Notes: generated by a model from the sequence alone, not told the origin. Counted from the first letter of the stretch, positions 17,011-26,741 are shown. The stretch: 60,132 bases of DNA from Gammaproteobacteria bacterium (GCA_021324305.1 JAJPJI010000010.1:1-60132), one strand, 5' to 3'. Numbers and translations: made by a program.

Positions 17011-17129
17011 TTCAAACTCTCCTGTGTTTATTTTACACGCGATATGTTAAAGACGAATTTAAAAATAATCAACTCGACTTTATGTGGATTGTTTTTGCTC
17101 AGCTTTAAAATCGAATAAACGAACCCGTC

Positions 17130-17290
17130 ATGCAGCAAAAGCTGCATCCCGTTTTTTGTCTATGCTTCTGGATGACAGCTTGCGCTGGCATGACATAAAC
17201 TGCATTTACGGCATGATATAGACCGCCTTCACGGTAACATGACTGCATTCACAGCATGATCTCAACCGCTTTCACTGATCGGGCATTATT
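17130..17290 (+). repeat. Hairpin and degenerate GCATGA repeats upstream of potA
   Basis: The 423-bp gap between the barrel gene and potA holds no gene. ATGCAGC (17130-17136) pairs with GCTGCAT (17141-17147) and is followed by a six-T run at 17152-17157, so it could act as a plus-strand terminator. After it come degenerate repeats carrying GGCATGAC or GCATGAT at roughly 20-30-bp intervals (17185-17260). The words resemble those at 9429-9513. The potA promoter probably lies downstream, between 17290 and 17400, but no clear -35/-10 pair stands out. Confidence 0.5.
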
Positions 17291-17433
17291 TTTTTGATAT
17301 ACAATCTGATTAACACTGCAAAAATCTCTTGTAAAATGCTAGACAACACGTCAGATTAGTCTCATAATCTGCACCCTTTTTCGGGCTATGTTTACAGGTA
17401 GGTGTATACCAAGTTAATGTGGGGGATTATGCG

Positions 17434-18531
17434 TTGGCCAAAAACGTTGTTGAACTTCGAGGCGTCTACAAGTCCATACACGATCATGAGATCTTGCATG
17501 ACATTAATCTCGAAGTCCGTGAAGGCGAATTCCTAACCCTGCTTGGTCCATCAGGCTGCGGCAAAACAACACTCCTGCGCCTTATCTCCGGCTTTGAAGA
17601 TCCTACTCGCGGCACTATCTTTATAGACGACAAAGATGTCAGCGGCCTGCCTCCACACCAGCGGCATGTGCACACGGTATTTCAAAGCTATGCGCTTTTT
17701 CCGCATATGACCGCGTTTGAAAATATCGCTTTTGGATTGCGCTGCCAGAAAGTCCCCTCCAGCGAAATCAGTGAACGGGTAGTCGATGTTTTAAAGATGG
17801 TGAAACTGGAAAAATATGCCGAGCGCAAACCCAGTCAATTAAGCGGCGGACAACAACAGCGGGTTGCCATCGCACGCGCCGCCGTTAATCGTCCGCGTGT
17901 TCTTCTCCTGGATGAACCGCTTTCCTCGCTTGATTACCGCTTGCGTAAAACCATGCAGATCGAACTCAAACAGCTGCAGCGAACCTTGGGCATCACATTT
18001 ATTTTCGTCACGCACGATCAGGAAGAAGCTCTTTCCATGTCGGATCGCGTTGTTGTCATGCAGGAAGGCTGCATAGAACAAATAGGCACACCCCGCCAGG
18101 TCTACGAAGAACCAAGCACACTTAATGTGGCAACCTTTATTGGTGAAGTTAATATTTTCGAAGGCGACATCATTAGTGTAAATGGAAATAATCAGGTAAT
18201 GCTGACTATCCTTAACAAGGCACGCGCTGCAAAGAGTACCCGCAGTTTTTCACCCGGCGAAAAAGTACACGTGCTGGTACGACCGGAAGATGTGCGAGTG
18301 TGGAACACGCATGAAGTCAGCGATACAGCCGACATGTTCACGGGTACGGTCGAAGAAGTGATTTACAAAGGAACGACCGTCGATCTCATTGTTCGCCTCG
18401 CCAATAATAAAATTATCGCTGCAACCGAGTTTTTTGATGAAGATGATGACCGCCTGGAATATAAAATGGGCGCACAAGTCTGGGTCAACTGGACGCCTGG
18501 CTGGGAGGTGATCTTGCCGCATGAGACATGA
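17434..18531 (+). CDS. potA: Spermidine/putrescine ABC transporter ATPase PotA
   Basis: Energy-coupling ATPase of polyamine import. Walker A LLGPSGCGKTTLL, Q-loop VFQSYALFPHM, signature LSGGQQQRVAIARA, Walker B VLLLDEPLSSLD and switch His in FVTHDQEEALSMSD are all intact. The C-terminal TOBE domain (about residues 235-365, LVRPEDVRV) is typical of PotA. About 365 residues. Start uncertain: TTG at 17434 follows a GGGGGA at 7-bp distance and gives MAKNVVELRG, which matches where homology starts; GTG at 17419 in the same frame is the alternative. It heads potABCD, and its end overlaps potB by 11 bp. Confidence 0.95.
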   Translation: MAKNVVELRGVYKSIHDHEILHDINLEVREGEFLTLLGPSGCGKTTLLRLISGFEDPTRGTIFIDDKDVSGLPPHQRHVHTVFQSYALFPHMTAFENIAFGLRCQKVPSSEISERVVDVLKMVKLEKYAERKPSQLSGGQQQRVAIARAAVNRPRVLLLDEPLSSLDYRLRKTMQIELKQLQRTLGITFIFVTHDQEEALSMSDRVVVMQEGCIEQIGTPRQVYEEPSTLNVATFIGEVNIFEGDIISVNGNNQVMLTILNKARAAKSTRSFSPGEKVHVLVRPEDVRVWNTHEVSDTADMFTGTVEEVIYKGTTVDLIVRLANNKIIAATEFFDEDDDRLEYKMGAQVWVNWTPGWEVILPHET

Positions 18532-19375
18532 TAGCCGCTTCAAAGCATTTTCTCTCTCACTCATCTGGTTATGGATGTTTCTCTTCGCCTTGCTGCCCTT
18601 TTGCCTGGTCATCATGGCAAGTTTCATGGGACATAGTGAAAGCACACTGATAGAAATGCAGCCCAGCCTTGCGAACTATAAACAGCTTAATAACGCGATT
18701 TACATTCGCATCTTTGAAAAATCATTCCTGATCGCCGGGATCTCGACGTTGATATGCCTGCTGTTGGGATATCCATTTGCCTATATTATTGCCCGCATGC
18801 AAAGCCGCTGGAAAAGTTTTCTTTTGCTCCTGGTCATTATTCCATTCTGGACAAGTTCACTGATTCGCAGTTATGCGCTGATCGCCATTATCAAAGCCAA
18901 AGGCATTTTAAGTTCCATCCTGATTTCGTTCGGATTGATTGATCATCCTCTTTCAATCCTGTTTACCAATTATGCCGTCATGATAGGCCTGGTCTATAAC
19001 CTGCTCCCATTCATGATTCTGCCTATCATGACGAATGTCGAACGTCTCGATGAACGGCTGATTGATGCTGCCCGGGATCTGGGAGCAAACAGGTTCACAA
19101 CGTTCAGAAAAATCATCATTCCCCTGACCATGCCTGGCATCATCGCCGGTTCCATTCTTGTCTTTTTGCCTGCCATGACTATTTTTTATATTCCGGATAT
19201 CCTGGGCGGCGCTAAATCCATTCTGCTCGGCAACCTCATCCAGAACCAGTTTCTCATCGCTCAAAACTGGCCCATGGGTTCAGCGTTCAGCACTGTTTTG
19301 ACCATCGTTCTAGCGACTCTCATCCTTGTCTATTTGTGGGTTTCACGTGGCAGCAAGAAACGGGAGTGGATATGA
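18521..19375 (+). CDS. potB: Spermidine/putrescine ABC permease PotB
   Basis: Inner-membrane permease of the polyamine importer, 284 residues with about six membrane segments (first LIWLWMFLFALLPFCLVIM). The EAA-type loop that docks on PotA is LDERLIDAARDLGANRFTTF followed by RKIIIPLTMPGI. The ATG lies inside the last codons of potA, so the two are translationally coupled. It forms a heterodimer with PotC. Confidence 0.95.
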   Translation: MRHDSRFKAFSLSLIWLWMFLFALLPFCLVIMASFMGHSESTLIEMQPSLANYKQLNNAIYIRIFEKSFLIAGISTLICLLLGYPFAYIIARMQSRWKSFLLLLVIIPFWTSSLIRSYALIAIIKAKGILSSILISFGLIDHPLSILFTNYAVMIGLVYNLLPFMILPIMTNVERLDERLIDAARDLGANRFTTFRKIIIPLTMPGIIAGSILVFLPAMTIFYIPDILGGAKSILLGNLIQNQFLIAQNWPMGSAFSTVLTIVLATLILVYLWVSRGSKKREWI

Positions 19376-19409
19376 GAATATTAACAGTCAGGACACAGGG
19401 AGATTGCGG

Positions 19410-20183
19410 ATGAAGCTCAAAGCATTGCAAAATTTCTCCTATCTCGGTTTGATCTATTTATTTTTTTATATACCGATCATCATCCTGATTGTTTACTCAT
19501 TCAACAACACCCAATATTCACTCTTGTGGCACGGCTTCACCTGGCGCTGGTATGCTGAATTATTCTCCGATAGCGACTTGTGGATATCCACATGGCATTC
19601 TTTTTTCCTGGGAATAGCCTCAGCAACAGCATCGGCATTCGTTGGATTATTGGCTGCCGTCAGTCTATACCGCTACCGGTTTACCGGACGCAGCTTTTTA
19701 AATGGCCTGGTATTCATTCTGATTTTATCACCCGAAATTGTAACCGGCGCTTCGCTGTTGATTCTTTTTACTTTCTTGCATCTGGAGCTTGGATTCATCA
19801 GCCTGCTTCTCGCGCATGTCAGCTTTTGCATTCCATTCGTGATTGTCACGATTTACAGCCGGCTGGTCAGTTTTGATAAAAATATTTTTGAAGCAGCAAA
19901 AGATTTGGGCGCCAATGATTACGTGATCTTCATACGCATCATTCTTCCCTTACTATGGCCGGCGATTTTTGCGGGCTGGCTCCTGAGTTTTACCCTATCA
20001 CTTGATGATGTCATCATCAGTTATTTCGTTGCAGGTCCAGAGTTCCAGATACTGCCCCTGCAAATTTATTCCATGGTGCGCTCCGGCATCAAGCCTGAAA
20101 TCAATGCCTTGTGCAGTGTATTGTTCTGCCTGACGCTGACTCTCATCGTATTGTCCCAATTAGCCTTGAGGAAAAAAGCATGA
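19410..20183 (+). CDS. potC: Spermidine/putrescine ABC permease PotC
   Basis: Second permease, 257 residues with about six membrane helices (LIYLFFYIPIIILIVYSF is the first). It carries the EAA loop KNIFEAAKDLGANDYVIF and then RIILPLLWPAI. The open frame extends upstream to 19326, but homology starts at ATG 19410, 34 bp after potB. The longer version would overlap potB by 50 bp. The stop codon overlaps the potD start (ATGA). Confidence 0.95.
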   Translation: MKLKALQNFSYLGLIYLFFYIPIIILIVYSFNNTQYSLLWHGFTWRWYAELFSDSDLWISTWHSFFLGIASATASAFVGLLAAVSLYRYRFTGRSFLNGLVFILILSPEIVTGASLLILFTFLHLELGFISLLLAHVSFCIPFVIVTIYSRLVSFDKNIFEAAKDLGANDYVIFIRIILPLLWPAIFAGWLLSFTLSLDDVIISYFVAGPEFQILPLQIYSMVRSGIKPEINALCSVLFCLTLTLIVLSQLALRKKA

Positions 20184-21235
20184 ACTTGTTTGCAAGAACA
20201 GGAACCTTGTTCCTGATATTGTCCACCCTCATGCTGTTCCCGGCTGGCGCCGACGCGGCCAGAAAAGTGGTTAACGTTTATGCCTGGACTGGCGAGGTAC
20301 CTGATTTCGTGGTACGCCTCTTTGAAAAACAGACTGGAATCAAGGTCAACTTTTCCACTTATGAAAATAATGAAATCATGTATGCGAAATTGCGCGCAAA
20401 TAAAAACGCTGGGTATGACGTGGTCATGCCTTCAAGTTACTTTGTGGACCGCATGTCGAGGCTGGGAATGCTTCAGAAACTCGACAAGACAAAACTGCCA
20501 AACTGGAACAATCTGAACCCGAATTTCACTCATCCAGCCTATGACCCAAAGGCAGAATACAGCGTTCCGTTTATCTGGGGGATCACCGGTATCTTTGTCA
20601 ACAACAGCTATTTCAACCCAGAGAGCATCAGGAAGTGGGCAGATCTCTGGGATGAACGTTTTTACAATAAATTAATGCTTCTCGACGATACGCGTGAAGT
20701 ATTCTCAATGGCTCTTCTGACACTGGGATATTCCGCCAATGATCGTGATCCGGAACACATCAAGGCCGCCTACCTCAAGTTGAAGGAGTTGATGAATAAT
20801 GTAAAGGTCTTCTCAACCGATACCGTTGTCTCAATTATTATCGATGAAGACGCCACGGTTGGCATGGCATGGAATGGCGACGCCTTCAAGGCTTCACGCG
20901 AAAACAAGCATGTCAATTTTATCTTTCCGGAAGATGGCTTTGTGATCTGGGTAGACAACTTTTCGATCCCCGTCAACGCCCCGCACAAAGAAGAAGCCTA
21001 CGAATTCATCAATTTCATTATGCGTGCCGATATTGCCAAGGAAATTGCTTTAGCTACCAGCTTTCCTACAGCCAACCTCGCGGCACAGAAACTGTTGCCG
21101 CCCGAAATTCGTGACAATCCCGCTGTTTACCCACCCAAAGAAGTCTTGCGTCGCGGACAGTTTCAAACTGATCTGGGTGACGACACACTCGCCCTGTATG
21201 AGAAATACTGGGAAGAATTGAAGATGAGTGGATAA
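20180..21235 (+). CDS. potD: Polyamine-binding periplasmic protein PotD
   Basis: Solute-binding protein that delivers spermidine/putrescine to PotBC, 351 residues. Signal peptide at residues 1-24 (LFLILSTLMLFPAGADA, cleavage after ADA), then VVNVYAWTGEVPDFVVRLFE typical of the PotD/F family, YDVVMPSSYFVDRM, VPFIWGITGIFVN and the ligand-pocket region VGMAWNGDAF and IWVDNFSIPVNAPH. The true start is the ATG at 20180 overlapping the potC stop; the frame is open 69 bp further upstream by chance. Downstream, GCAGC-aaaat-GCTGC (about 21262-21276) is a possible weak hairpin without a T-run. Confidence 0.95.
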   Translation: MNLFARTGTLFLILSTLMLFPAGADAARKVVNVYAWTGEVPDFVVRLFEKQTGIKVNFSTYENNEIMYAKLRANKNAGYDVVMPSSYFVDRMSRLGMLQKLDKTKLPNWNNLNPNFTHPAYDPKAEYSVPFIWGITGIFVNNSYFNPESIRKWADLWDERFYNKLMLLDDTREVFSMALLTLGYSANDRDPEHIKAAYLKLKELMNNVKVFSTDTVVSIIIDEDATVGMAWNGDAFKASRENKHVNFIFPEDGFVIWVDNFSIPVNAPHKEEAYEFINFIMRADIAKEIALATSFPTANLAAQKLLPPEIRDNPAVYPPKEVLRRGQFQTDLGDDTLALYEKYWEELKMSG

Positions 21236-21292
21236 ATTTCAGGCTTTGCAGCGTTCATTCAGCAGCAAAATGCTGCAGCGTTACCATTTAAT

Positions 21293-22141
21293 TTAATGCT
21301 TCAACCTGGCAAGCACAAATTTCTCAAATGACAACAGCGCAGGATTATTATTATTCTCCCTTAAAAGACATATGTGCGTATCATCCAGTACAGGAAGCCT
21401 GGATGTACTTAAAACATTTAGCTGCTCAGGAATCATCGTTCGAGGCAGCACAGTAATACCCAGGCCTGCTTTCACTGCAGCCATTGTTCCTGCGTAGCTG
21501 GGGCTTGAGAATACCACGCGCCATTTAATATTTGCTCTTTCCAGCGCTTTTAAGGCTCGCGCACGATACACACACGGCTGAGGTGACAGCACTAATGGAA
21601 TGGCCTTGTTCTTCTCCAGAATTAAACTTGAGTGACAGACCCATTCGAGCTCTTCAGAATAAACATCGACACTGTTTGAAATGTCTCCGGGCCTGTTCAT
21701 TTTTAACAACACCATATCAAACTCTTTCTTCCTGAATCGCTCATACAAGTTGAGTGTTAAATCACATTCGACATTTACAAACACGCGAGGATGAATTCTG
21801 GAAAAATCCACCAACACATCAGAGAGATAGACGCTGGCAAAATCCTCTGGCATGCCAAAACGGAATTCACCTTGAAGCTCAGGTTCCTTGAACCGGTCAA
21901 TTGCTTCCCTGTGCAGCGTGAAAATTTGACGAGCGTAGCCGAGAAACAATTCACCCTCAGGTGTGAGACAGAAATTTTTCCCTCGTGAAAATAGCTGCTT
22001 GCCCAGCATAGACTCCAGCTTAGCCATTTGCTGGCTAATGGCAGATTGAGTTCGACCTACGCGGACTGCTGCTTTTGTTATGTTGCCTGTTTCAACAACC
22101 GCTAAAAAACATTGCAAGGCAATCGTATCAATATTATTCAT
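21293..22141 (-). CDS. LysR-family regulator divergent from the dab operon
   Basis: A 282-residue LysR-type regulator. The N-terminal winged helix-turn-helix spans residues 5-64 (LQCFLAVVETGNITKAAVRV, GRTQSAISQQMAKLESMLGK, QLFSRG) and is followed by a periplasmic-binding-like effector domain (GEFRFGMPEDFASVYL). It is divergent from dabB with a 117-bp gap. A LysR gene next to dabBA recurs in Legionella and other bacteria, where it is thought to respond to carbon supply. The effector molecule is unknown. It probably represses itself and activates the dab operon through the palindrome at 22154-22168. Confidence 0.93.
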   Translation of the reverse strand: MNNIDTIALQCFLAVVETGNITKAAVRVGRTQSAISQQMAKLESMLGKQLFSRGKNFCLTPEGELFLGYARQIFTLHREAIDRFKEPELQGEFRFGMPEDFASVYLSDVLVDFSRIHPRVFVNVECDLTLNLYERFRKKEFDMVLLKMNRPGDISNSVDVYSEELEWVCHSSLILEKNKAIPLVLSPQPCVYRARALKALERANIKWRVVFSSPSYAGTMAAVKAGLGITVLPRTMIPEQLNVLSTSRLPVLDDTHICLLRENNNNPALLSFEKFVLARLKH

Positions 22142-22153
22142 AAGATTTTTTAA

Positions 22154-22168
22154 TTCTTTTGATAAGAA
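22154..22168. promoter_or_regulatory. LysR-type operator candidate
   Basis: TTCTT-ttgat-AAGAA, a perfect 15-bp interrupted palindrome of the T-N11-A class bound by LysR regulators, lies 13 bp upstream of the lysR start codon and in the gap shared with dabB. Position and symmetry fit an autoregulatory recognition site. AT-rich DNA throws up such palindromes by chance, so this is tentative. Confidence 0.45.
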
Positions 22169-22258
22169 ATATTAATTTTACTGATTATATGATTTTACGT
22201 ATTCTGAATGCAAGAAGTAATTCCCCCTGCGAGAAAAAACGAATGCAAAGGATTTATT

Positions 22259-23605
22259 ATGCCAGGTTATTCATTTTATTATCTTTTTCATCTTGATGCA
22301 TTGGCAGGCACAATGATTTTTCTGGTTGCCTTCATTGGAATTGTTGTCACCATCTTTGCCTCAAGATACATGCAAGGCGACAGGCAATATGGCAGGTTTT
22401 TGTGGCTGCTCGCCCTTTTGATCATCTCAGTGACAACGATGGTTACCGCTGATAATTTGTTTATCCTGCTATTTGCATGGTTATTCAGTAACAGCCTGCT
22501 CATTACACTGATGATCCATAAACATCAATGGCGTGCCGCATTGAATGCTGGCTTGCTGACAGCAAAAACATTTGCGATTGGTTTCGCCAGTCTCGCTTGC
22601 GCATTTACTATCCTTTACCTGGAAACGGGAACAACCTCGATTCGGGAAATCCTCGAGCATTTCAATCCAGGTGATTCGTATTATTCCATGGCAATGATAT
22701 TGATGCTGATTGCGGCCATGACACAATCAGCAATCTGGCCGTTTCATCGCTGGCTAATAAGCTCTCTCAATTCACCGACACCCGTTTCAGCCATCATGCA
22801 CGCAGGACTTGTCAATGGCGGAGGTTTCCTGCTCGCTCGTTTTGCCCCAATGTATCTATCAAACGCTGGCATTCTGAATGTTATATTTGTATTGGGGATG
22901 ATAACGGCATTTCTCGGAACGCTATGGAAACTGATACAGCATGATGTGAAGCGCATGCTTGCCTGTTCCACGATGGGACAAATGGGATTCATGCTGGCAC
23001 AATGCGGTCTCGGGTTATTCCCTGCGGCAATCGCCCATTTATGCTGGCATGGCATGTTCAAAGCCAACTTGTTCCTGTCTTCAAACAGCGCAGCACAGGA
23101 AAATCGATTTTACTTTGATCATGCAATCAGCCTGGATAAGTTTATTGCGGCAATCATGTGTGGATTGGCAGGTAGTTATTTTTTTTCAATTGCCATACAT
23201 TCCGGATGGCAAGCGAAAGACACCACTCTCATCCTGATAGGCCTGTGCTTTATTACAGCCAGTCAATTTTCACTTTCGATCATCATTTCTTCGACATGGA
23301 AAAAACTGCCAATCATCATCATATTGACTTCATTGCTGGCATATCTTTATGGATGCAGTGTCTACCTCATGGAAACAGTCTTTCAAACAATGCATTTATT
23401 TCATCCTCAACCACTTAATCCTGTGCATCTATCAAGCCTGCTCATATTTGTGATGATGTGGGTAGCGACACTATTCAACGGCAAATTGTTAAACGGAAAA
23501 AAAACATCCCGCTTATTGCCGATTTTATACATGAAGTCGCTTAATGCGAGCCAACCGCATCCGTCGACTATTACTACTCATCGCAATCATTATCGATATG
23601 AGTGA
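22259..23605 (+). CDS. dabB: Inorganic-carbon pump membrane subunit DabB (NuoL/MrpA-like)
   Basis: A membrane protein of 448 residues from the proton-conducting subunit family of complex I (NuoL/ND5-like), with about 13 helices. It carries the family core QSAIWPFHRWLISSLNSPTPVSAIMHAGLVNGGGFLL and later KLIQHDVKRMLACSTMGQMGFML, including the conserved Lys and His. Shorter than NuoL, and paired with a DUF2309 gene, it fits DabB, which supplies proton motive force to drive DabA. ATG at 22259 is chosen: AAAGGA lies 6 bp upstream and homology begins at PGYSFYYLFHLDALA. The frame opens earlier, at 22208. It overlaps the start region of dabA. Confidence 0.93.
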   Translation: MPGYSFYYLFHLDALAGTMIFLVAFIGIVVTIFASRYMQGDRQYGRFLWLLALLIISVTTMVTADNLFILLFAWLFSNSLLITLMIHKHQWRAALNAGLLTAKTFAIGFASLACAFTILYLETGTTSIREILEHFNPGDSYYSMAMILMLIAAMTQSAIWPFHRWLISSLNSPTPVSAIMHAGLVNGGGFLLARFAPMYLSNAGILNVIFVLGMITAFLGTLWKLIQHDVKRMLACSTMGQMGFMLAQCGLGLFPAAIAHLCWHGMFKANLFLSSNSAAQENRFYFDHAISLDKFIAAIMCGLAGSYFFSIAIHSGWQAKDTTLILIGLCFITASQFSLSIIISSTWKKLPIIIILTSLLAYLYGCSVYLMETVFQTMHLFHPQPLNPVHLSSLLIFVMMWVATLFNGKLLNGKKTSRLLPILYMKSLNASQPHPSTITTHRNHYRYE

Positions 23606-23612
23606 GGTCTCC

Positions 23613-25901
23613 ATGCAATCAGACATTGAGGTTAATGAATTGGCATCGTTTGATATCAATGGTCGCGATGATACAGCTTCAGCACGAATACAAAGACATG
23701 TTTCAGAGGCATTCGAAAAAATCGCACCATTCTGGCCGCTGAAAAACCTGATTGCAGTTAACCCATTAAAAGGGTTTGAGAATATTCCATTCGAACAGGC
23801 AATCAATGAGGGAATATATTATTTTCAACAGAATGAAATTCCTGTTCCGCTACAGGATATAAACAGAGAAACCATTAAATGGTGCCAGGCATTCTTTGAT
23901 GAAGGTCAAGCAACCATCAAAATGCCCTTTCGCGATCAGGGCTTGTATCAATGCTTTAAGCGCCTGGCAACACATGATAGCAACCTGAATCAGCTCGATG
24001 CCAATAAACTCAACTTTCTGAGCAACTTACCCGCAACGCCGGAACAAGCTATTTTGCTCTCATTAAACAAGCTTGAAATACGAACCGAGGAATATGGAAA
24101 ATTTCTATTATTACTCTTAACCACATTGCCCGGATGGGCAAGCCACGTCTCGTACAAGACCGAATGGTCTCATGCAAAAGACCAGCAGCACCCAGTAACA
24201 CAGGCAGAGTATCTGGCGTTGCGCTCCATTCTTGCATATCTGCTCTGGCCAAATGGAATTGACATATACCATTGGTATTATAATTCCAAAGCCGGTTCCG
24301 GCAAAATAAACATGAGCGCTGCTCTGCTAAAAATAACTGAAAATGAGAACAGATACCAGGCCTTGCTGCTAAAATCCATCGCGAACAACAAACACCAACC
24401 CATAAAAACCGATGAAATACCAAATGCGCAGCTGGTATTTTGTATTGACGTGCGTTCAGAGCCATTCCGGCGAGCAATAGAGTCGCAAGGAAATTATGAA
24501 ACATTCAGCTTTGCCGGATTTTTCGGGATACCCGCACTCATAAACAATGAATTATGTGAAAGTACCTATGCATCCTGCCCGGTTTTGTTGCCGCCAAAAC
24601 ACCAGGTTCATGAAAATATATACTATAAGGGCAAGTTAAAAAGGAAATTGCTGCGCAAGAGACAGCACATCAAAATCCTGGAAAACTCATATCAAATGCT
24701 GAAGTACATGTTCACCACTCCATTTAACCTGGTTGAAATCCTGGGAGCATGGAGTGCATTATGGATGTTAACGCGCACAATTGCTCCAATGACAGCGACA
24801 CGATTCAAGAGGGAGTTCCTGGATTTTCCTCATGATCATATCCCTGTCAGTCCGGTGTTAAACAGTCTCAATGAGCTCAATGGAATCGATTTTACAGAAC
24901 AGTGCTCATATGCCTTGAATTTTTTGCGCATGATTGGTTTAACTAAAAAGTTTGCGCCGCTGATAATACTCTGCGCTCATGGAGCAAATACTGAAAACAA
25001 CGCTTACCATTCAGCACTGGATTGTGGAGCGTGCGGGGGTCGAAGTGGCGCCCCCAATGCACGCATTCTTGCCGCAATCCTGAATAGCGATAGAGTCCGC
25101 ATATATCTTGCCGAGAAAAATATTCGCATCCCTGAACAAACCGTTTTCATTCCTGCACTGCACAATACCACAACAGATGAAATCAAATTTTATAATATAG
25201 AACATTTGACTGATTCTAAATCATTTGAGAAATTACGATCCGATTTATTATTGGCAAGCGAAATAAATATCCGTGCACGATCTGAAAAGCTGCTCTCAGA
25301 TAACACCAGAAGCATTGTCAGATCCATGAAAAGACGCAGCTCAGACTGGGCACAAACCCGTCCTGAGTGGGGACTAGCAAGAAATGCGTCCTTCATTGTT
25401 GGACCGCGCACATTAACGAGGGACATTGATCTGGATGGCAGAGCGTTTTTACATTCCTATGACTGGGAAGAGGATAAAGACGGCGCCCTGCTCACCACTA
25501 TCCTCACAGCACCGATGATTGTTGCACAATGGATTAACTGTCAATACCTGTTCTCGACTCTTGATAATGTTTCCTATGGCAGCGGAAGCAAAATTACCCA
25601 TAATATCACCGGAAAAATCGGCATCATTCAAGGCAATGCCAGTGATTTGATGCATGGACTATCACTTCAGTCGGTGTACAAAAGTGATCATGAGCAATAC
25701 CATGAACCGATACGACTAATGACTGTGGTTTATGCACCGCGCTCCCGCATTGAAACCATCATCTCAAAAGAAGTAATCCTGCAAAAGCTATTCAAAAATG
25801 CCTGGGTTTACCTCAAGTGCATTGATCCAGTTGAAGCTGTCATCTACTCATTAACCACAGATTTAAAATGGCAAACATGCAACGCCACTCAGGAAAATTG
25901 A
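23613..25901 (+). CDS. dabA: Inorganic-carbon pump zinc subunit DabA (DUF2309)
   Basis: Cytoplasmic carbonic-anhydrase-like subunit thought to convert CO2 to bicarbonate in one direction, coupled to DabB. About 762 residues. The four zinc/active-site residues of characterised DabA are all present with the right spacing: Cys277 and Asp279 in LVFCIDVRSEPFRR, His456 in LCAHGANTENN and Cys471 in ALDCGACGGRSG. The N-terminal FWPLKNLIAVNPLKGFE is also typical. GTGAGG lies 5 bp before ATG 23613. An ATG at 23598 overlapping the dabB stop is the alternative, and the longest frame (23544) is unlikely. The next gene starts 6 bp after the stop. Confidence 0.93.
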   Translation: MQSDIEVNELASFDINGRDDTASARIQRHVSEAFEKIAPFWPLKNLIAVNPLKGFENIPFEQAINEGIYYFQQNEIPVPLQDINRETIKWCQAFFDEGQATIKMPFRDQGLYQCFKRLATHDSNLNQLDANKLNFLSNLPATPEQAILLSLNKLEIRTEEYGKFLLLLLTTLPGWASHVSYKTEWSHAKDQQHPVTQAEYLALRSILAYLLWPNGIDIYHWYYNSKAGSGKINMSAALLKITENENRYQALLLKSIANNKHQPIKTDEIPNAQLVFCIDVRSEPFRRAIESQGNYETFSFAGFFGIPALINNELCESTYASCPVLLPPKHQVHENIYYKGKLKRKLLRKRQHIKILENSYQMLKYMFTTPFNLVEILGAWSALWMLTRTIAPMTATRFKREFLDFPHDHIPVSPVLNSLNELNGIDFTEQCSYALNFLRMIGLTKKFAPLIILCAHGANTENNAYHSALDCGACGGRSGAPNARILAAILNSDRVRIYLAEKNIRIPEQTVFIPALHNTTTDEIKFYNIEHLTDSKSFEKLRSDLLLASEINIRARSEKLLSDNTRSIVRSMKRRSSDWAQTRPEWGLARNASFIVGPRTLTRDIDLDGRAFLHSYDWEEDKDGALLTTILTAPMIVAQWINCQYLFSTLDNVSYGSGSKITHNITGKIGIIQGNASDLMHGLSLQSVYKSDHEQYHEPIRLMTVVYAPRSRIETIISKEVILQKLFKNAWVYLKCIDPVEAVIYSLTTDLKWQTCNATQEN

Positions 25902-25907
25902 AATTTT

Positions 25908-26741
25908 ATGTATAACGGTATCAACATCATATTGGCAAGCAAACATAAAAAGGAACAAGCCATTCAGCAGCCGTTTGAGGAGGCTTTTAATGCGAAAATT
26001 TTTGTCCCGCATGATTATGACACAGATAAATTTGGGACGTTTACTGGTGAGATACCAAGAGAAGGCACAGCATATGAAACCGTTATCGCCAAGGCAAAAC
26101 AGGCGTGCATCTCTTATCATTTTGACTATGCAATTGCCAATGAAGGCAGTTTCGGCCCGCATCCTGCCATTTATTTTGCGGCTTCAGACATAGAGTTAAT
26201 GTCATTCATTGACATCCAAAATGACATAGTTGTCGTTGAATCTGAAATTACAACTGAAACAAATTATGGCCATCTGGATATAAAAATCTCCGATAATTAT
26301 GACGAGTTTCTCGAAAAAATTAAATTCGGCAGTCATGGGCTGATCCTGAGAGCACTCGGTGAAAACAGGATATTAGCAAAAGGCGTCAATGAGGTTGATA
26401 ATTTGCGGCACTTGTTAAAATCAAATTTCAGGCAATATCAGACAATCCGTCTGGAAACGGATATGCGAGCGATGATGAATCCAACACGCATGAAGGTAAT
26501 CAATAAACTGGCGGTCAAACTGGTCAGCAGACTCAAACAGGTCTGTAAACAATGCAACACGCCAGGCTTTGGAAAAGTATCCGTAAGCGGAAGACTATTA
26601 TGCGAGGATTGCGGCTCGGAAACGGAACTTTACCAGCACAGAGTACTCGAATGTATCAAATGTAATTACCAGGAGTACCTGCCAAGAGCAGACGGTTTGA
26701 CAAAATCTGACTCTAAATATTGTCCCTATTGTAACCCTTAA
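25908..26741 (+). CDS. DUF6671-like protein with C-terminal zinc ribbons
   Basis: A 277-residue cytoplasmic protein I place in the DUF6671 family from its conserved core: IFVPHDYDTDKFGTFTGEIPR, AIANEGSFGPHPAIYF and FGSHGLILRA. That family assignment is from memory. Residues 210-277 hold zinc-binding pairs CKQC, CEDC, CIKC and CPYC, which fit two zinc ribbons. Function unknown. It sits 6 bp after dabA and 15 bp before purE, so it is very likely co-transcribed with both. The Asp/Glu/His-rich core and the nucleotide neighbourhood would suit an enzyme or metal-dependent regulator, but nothing in the sequence proves this. Confidence 0.8.
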   Translation: MYNGINIILASKHKKEQAIQQPFEEAFNAKIFVPHDYDTDKFGTFTGEIPREGTAYETVIAKAKQACISYHFDYAIANEGSFGPHPAIYFAASDIELMSFIDIQNDIVVVESEITTETNYGHLDIKISDNYDEFLEKIKFGSHGLILRALGENRILAKGVNEVDNLRHLLKSNFRQYQTIRLETDMRAMMNPTRMKVINKLAVKLVSRLKQVCKQCNTPGFGKVSVSGRLLCEDCGSETELYQHRVLECIKCNYQEYLPRADGLTKSDSKYCPYCNP

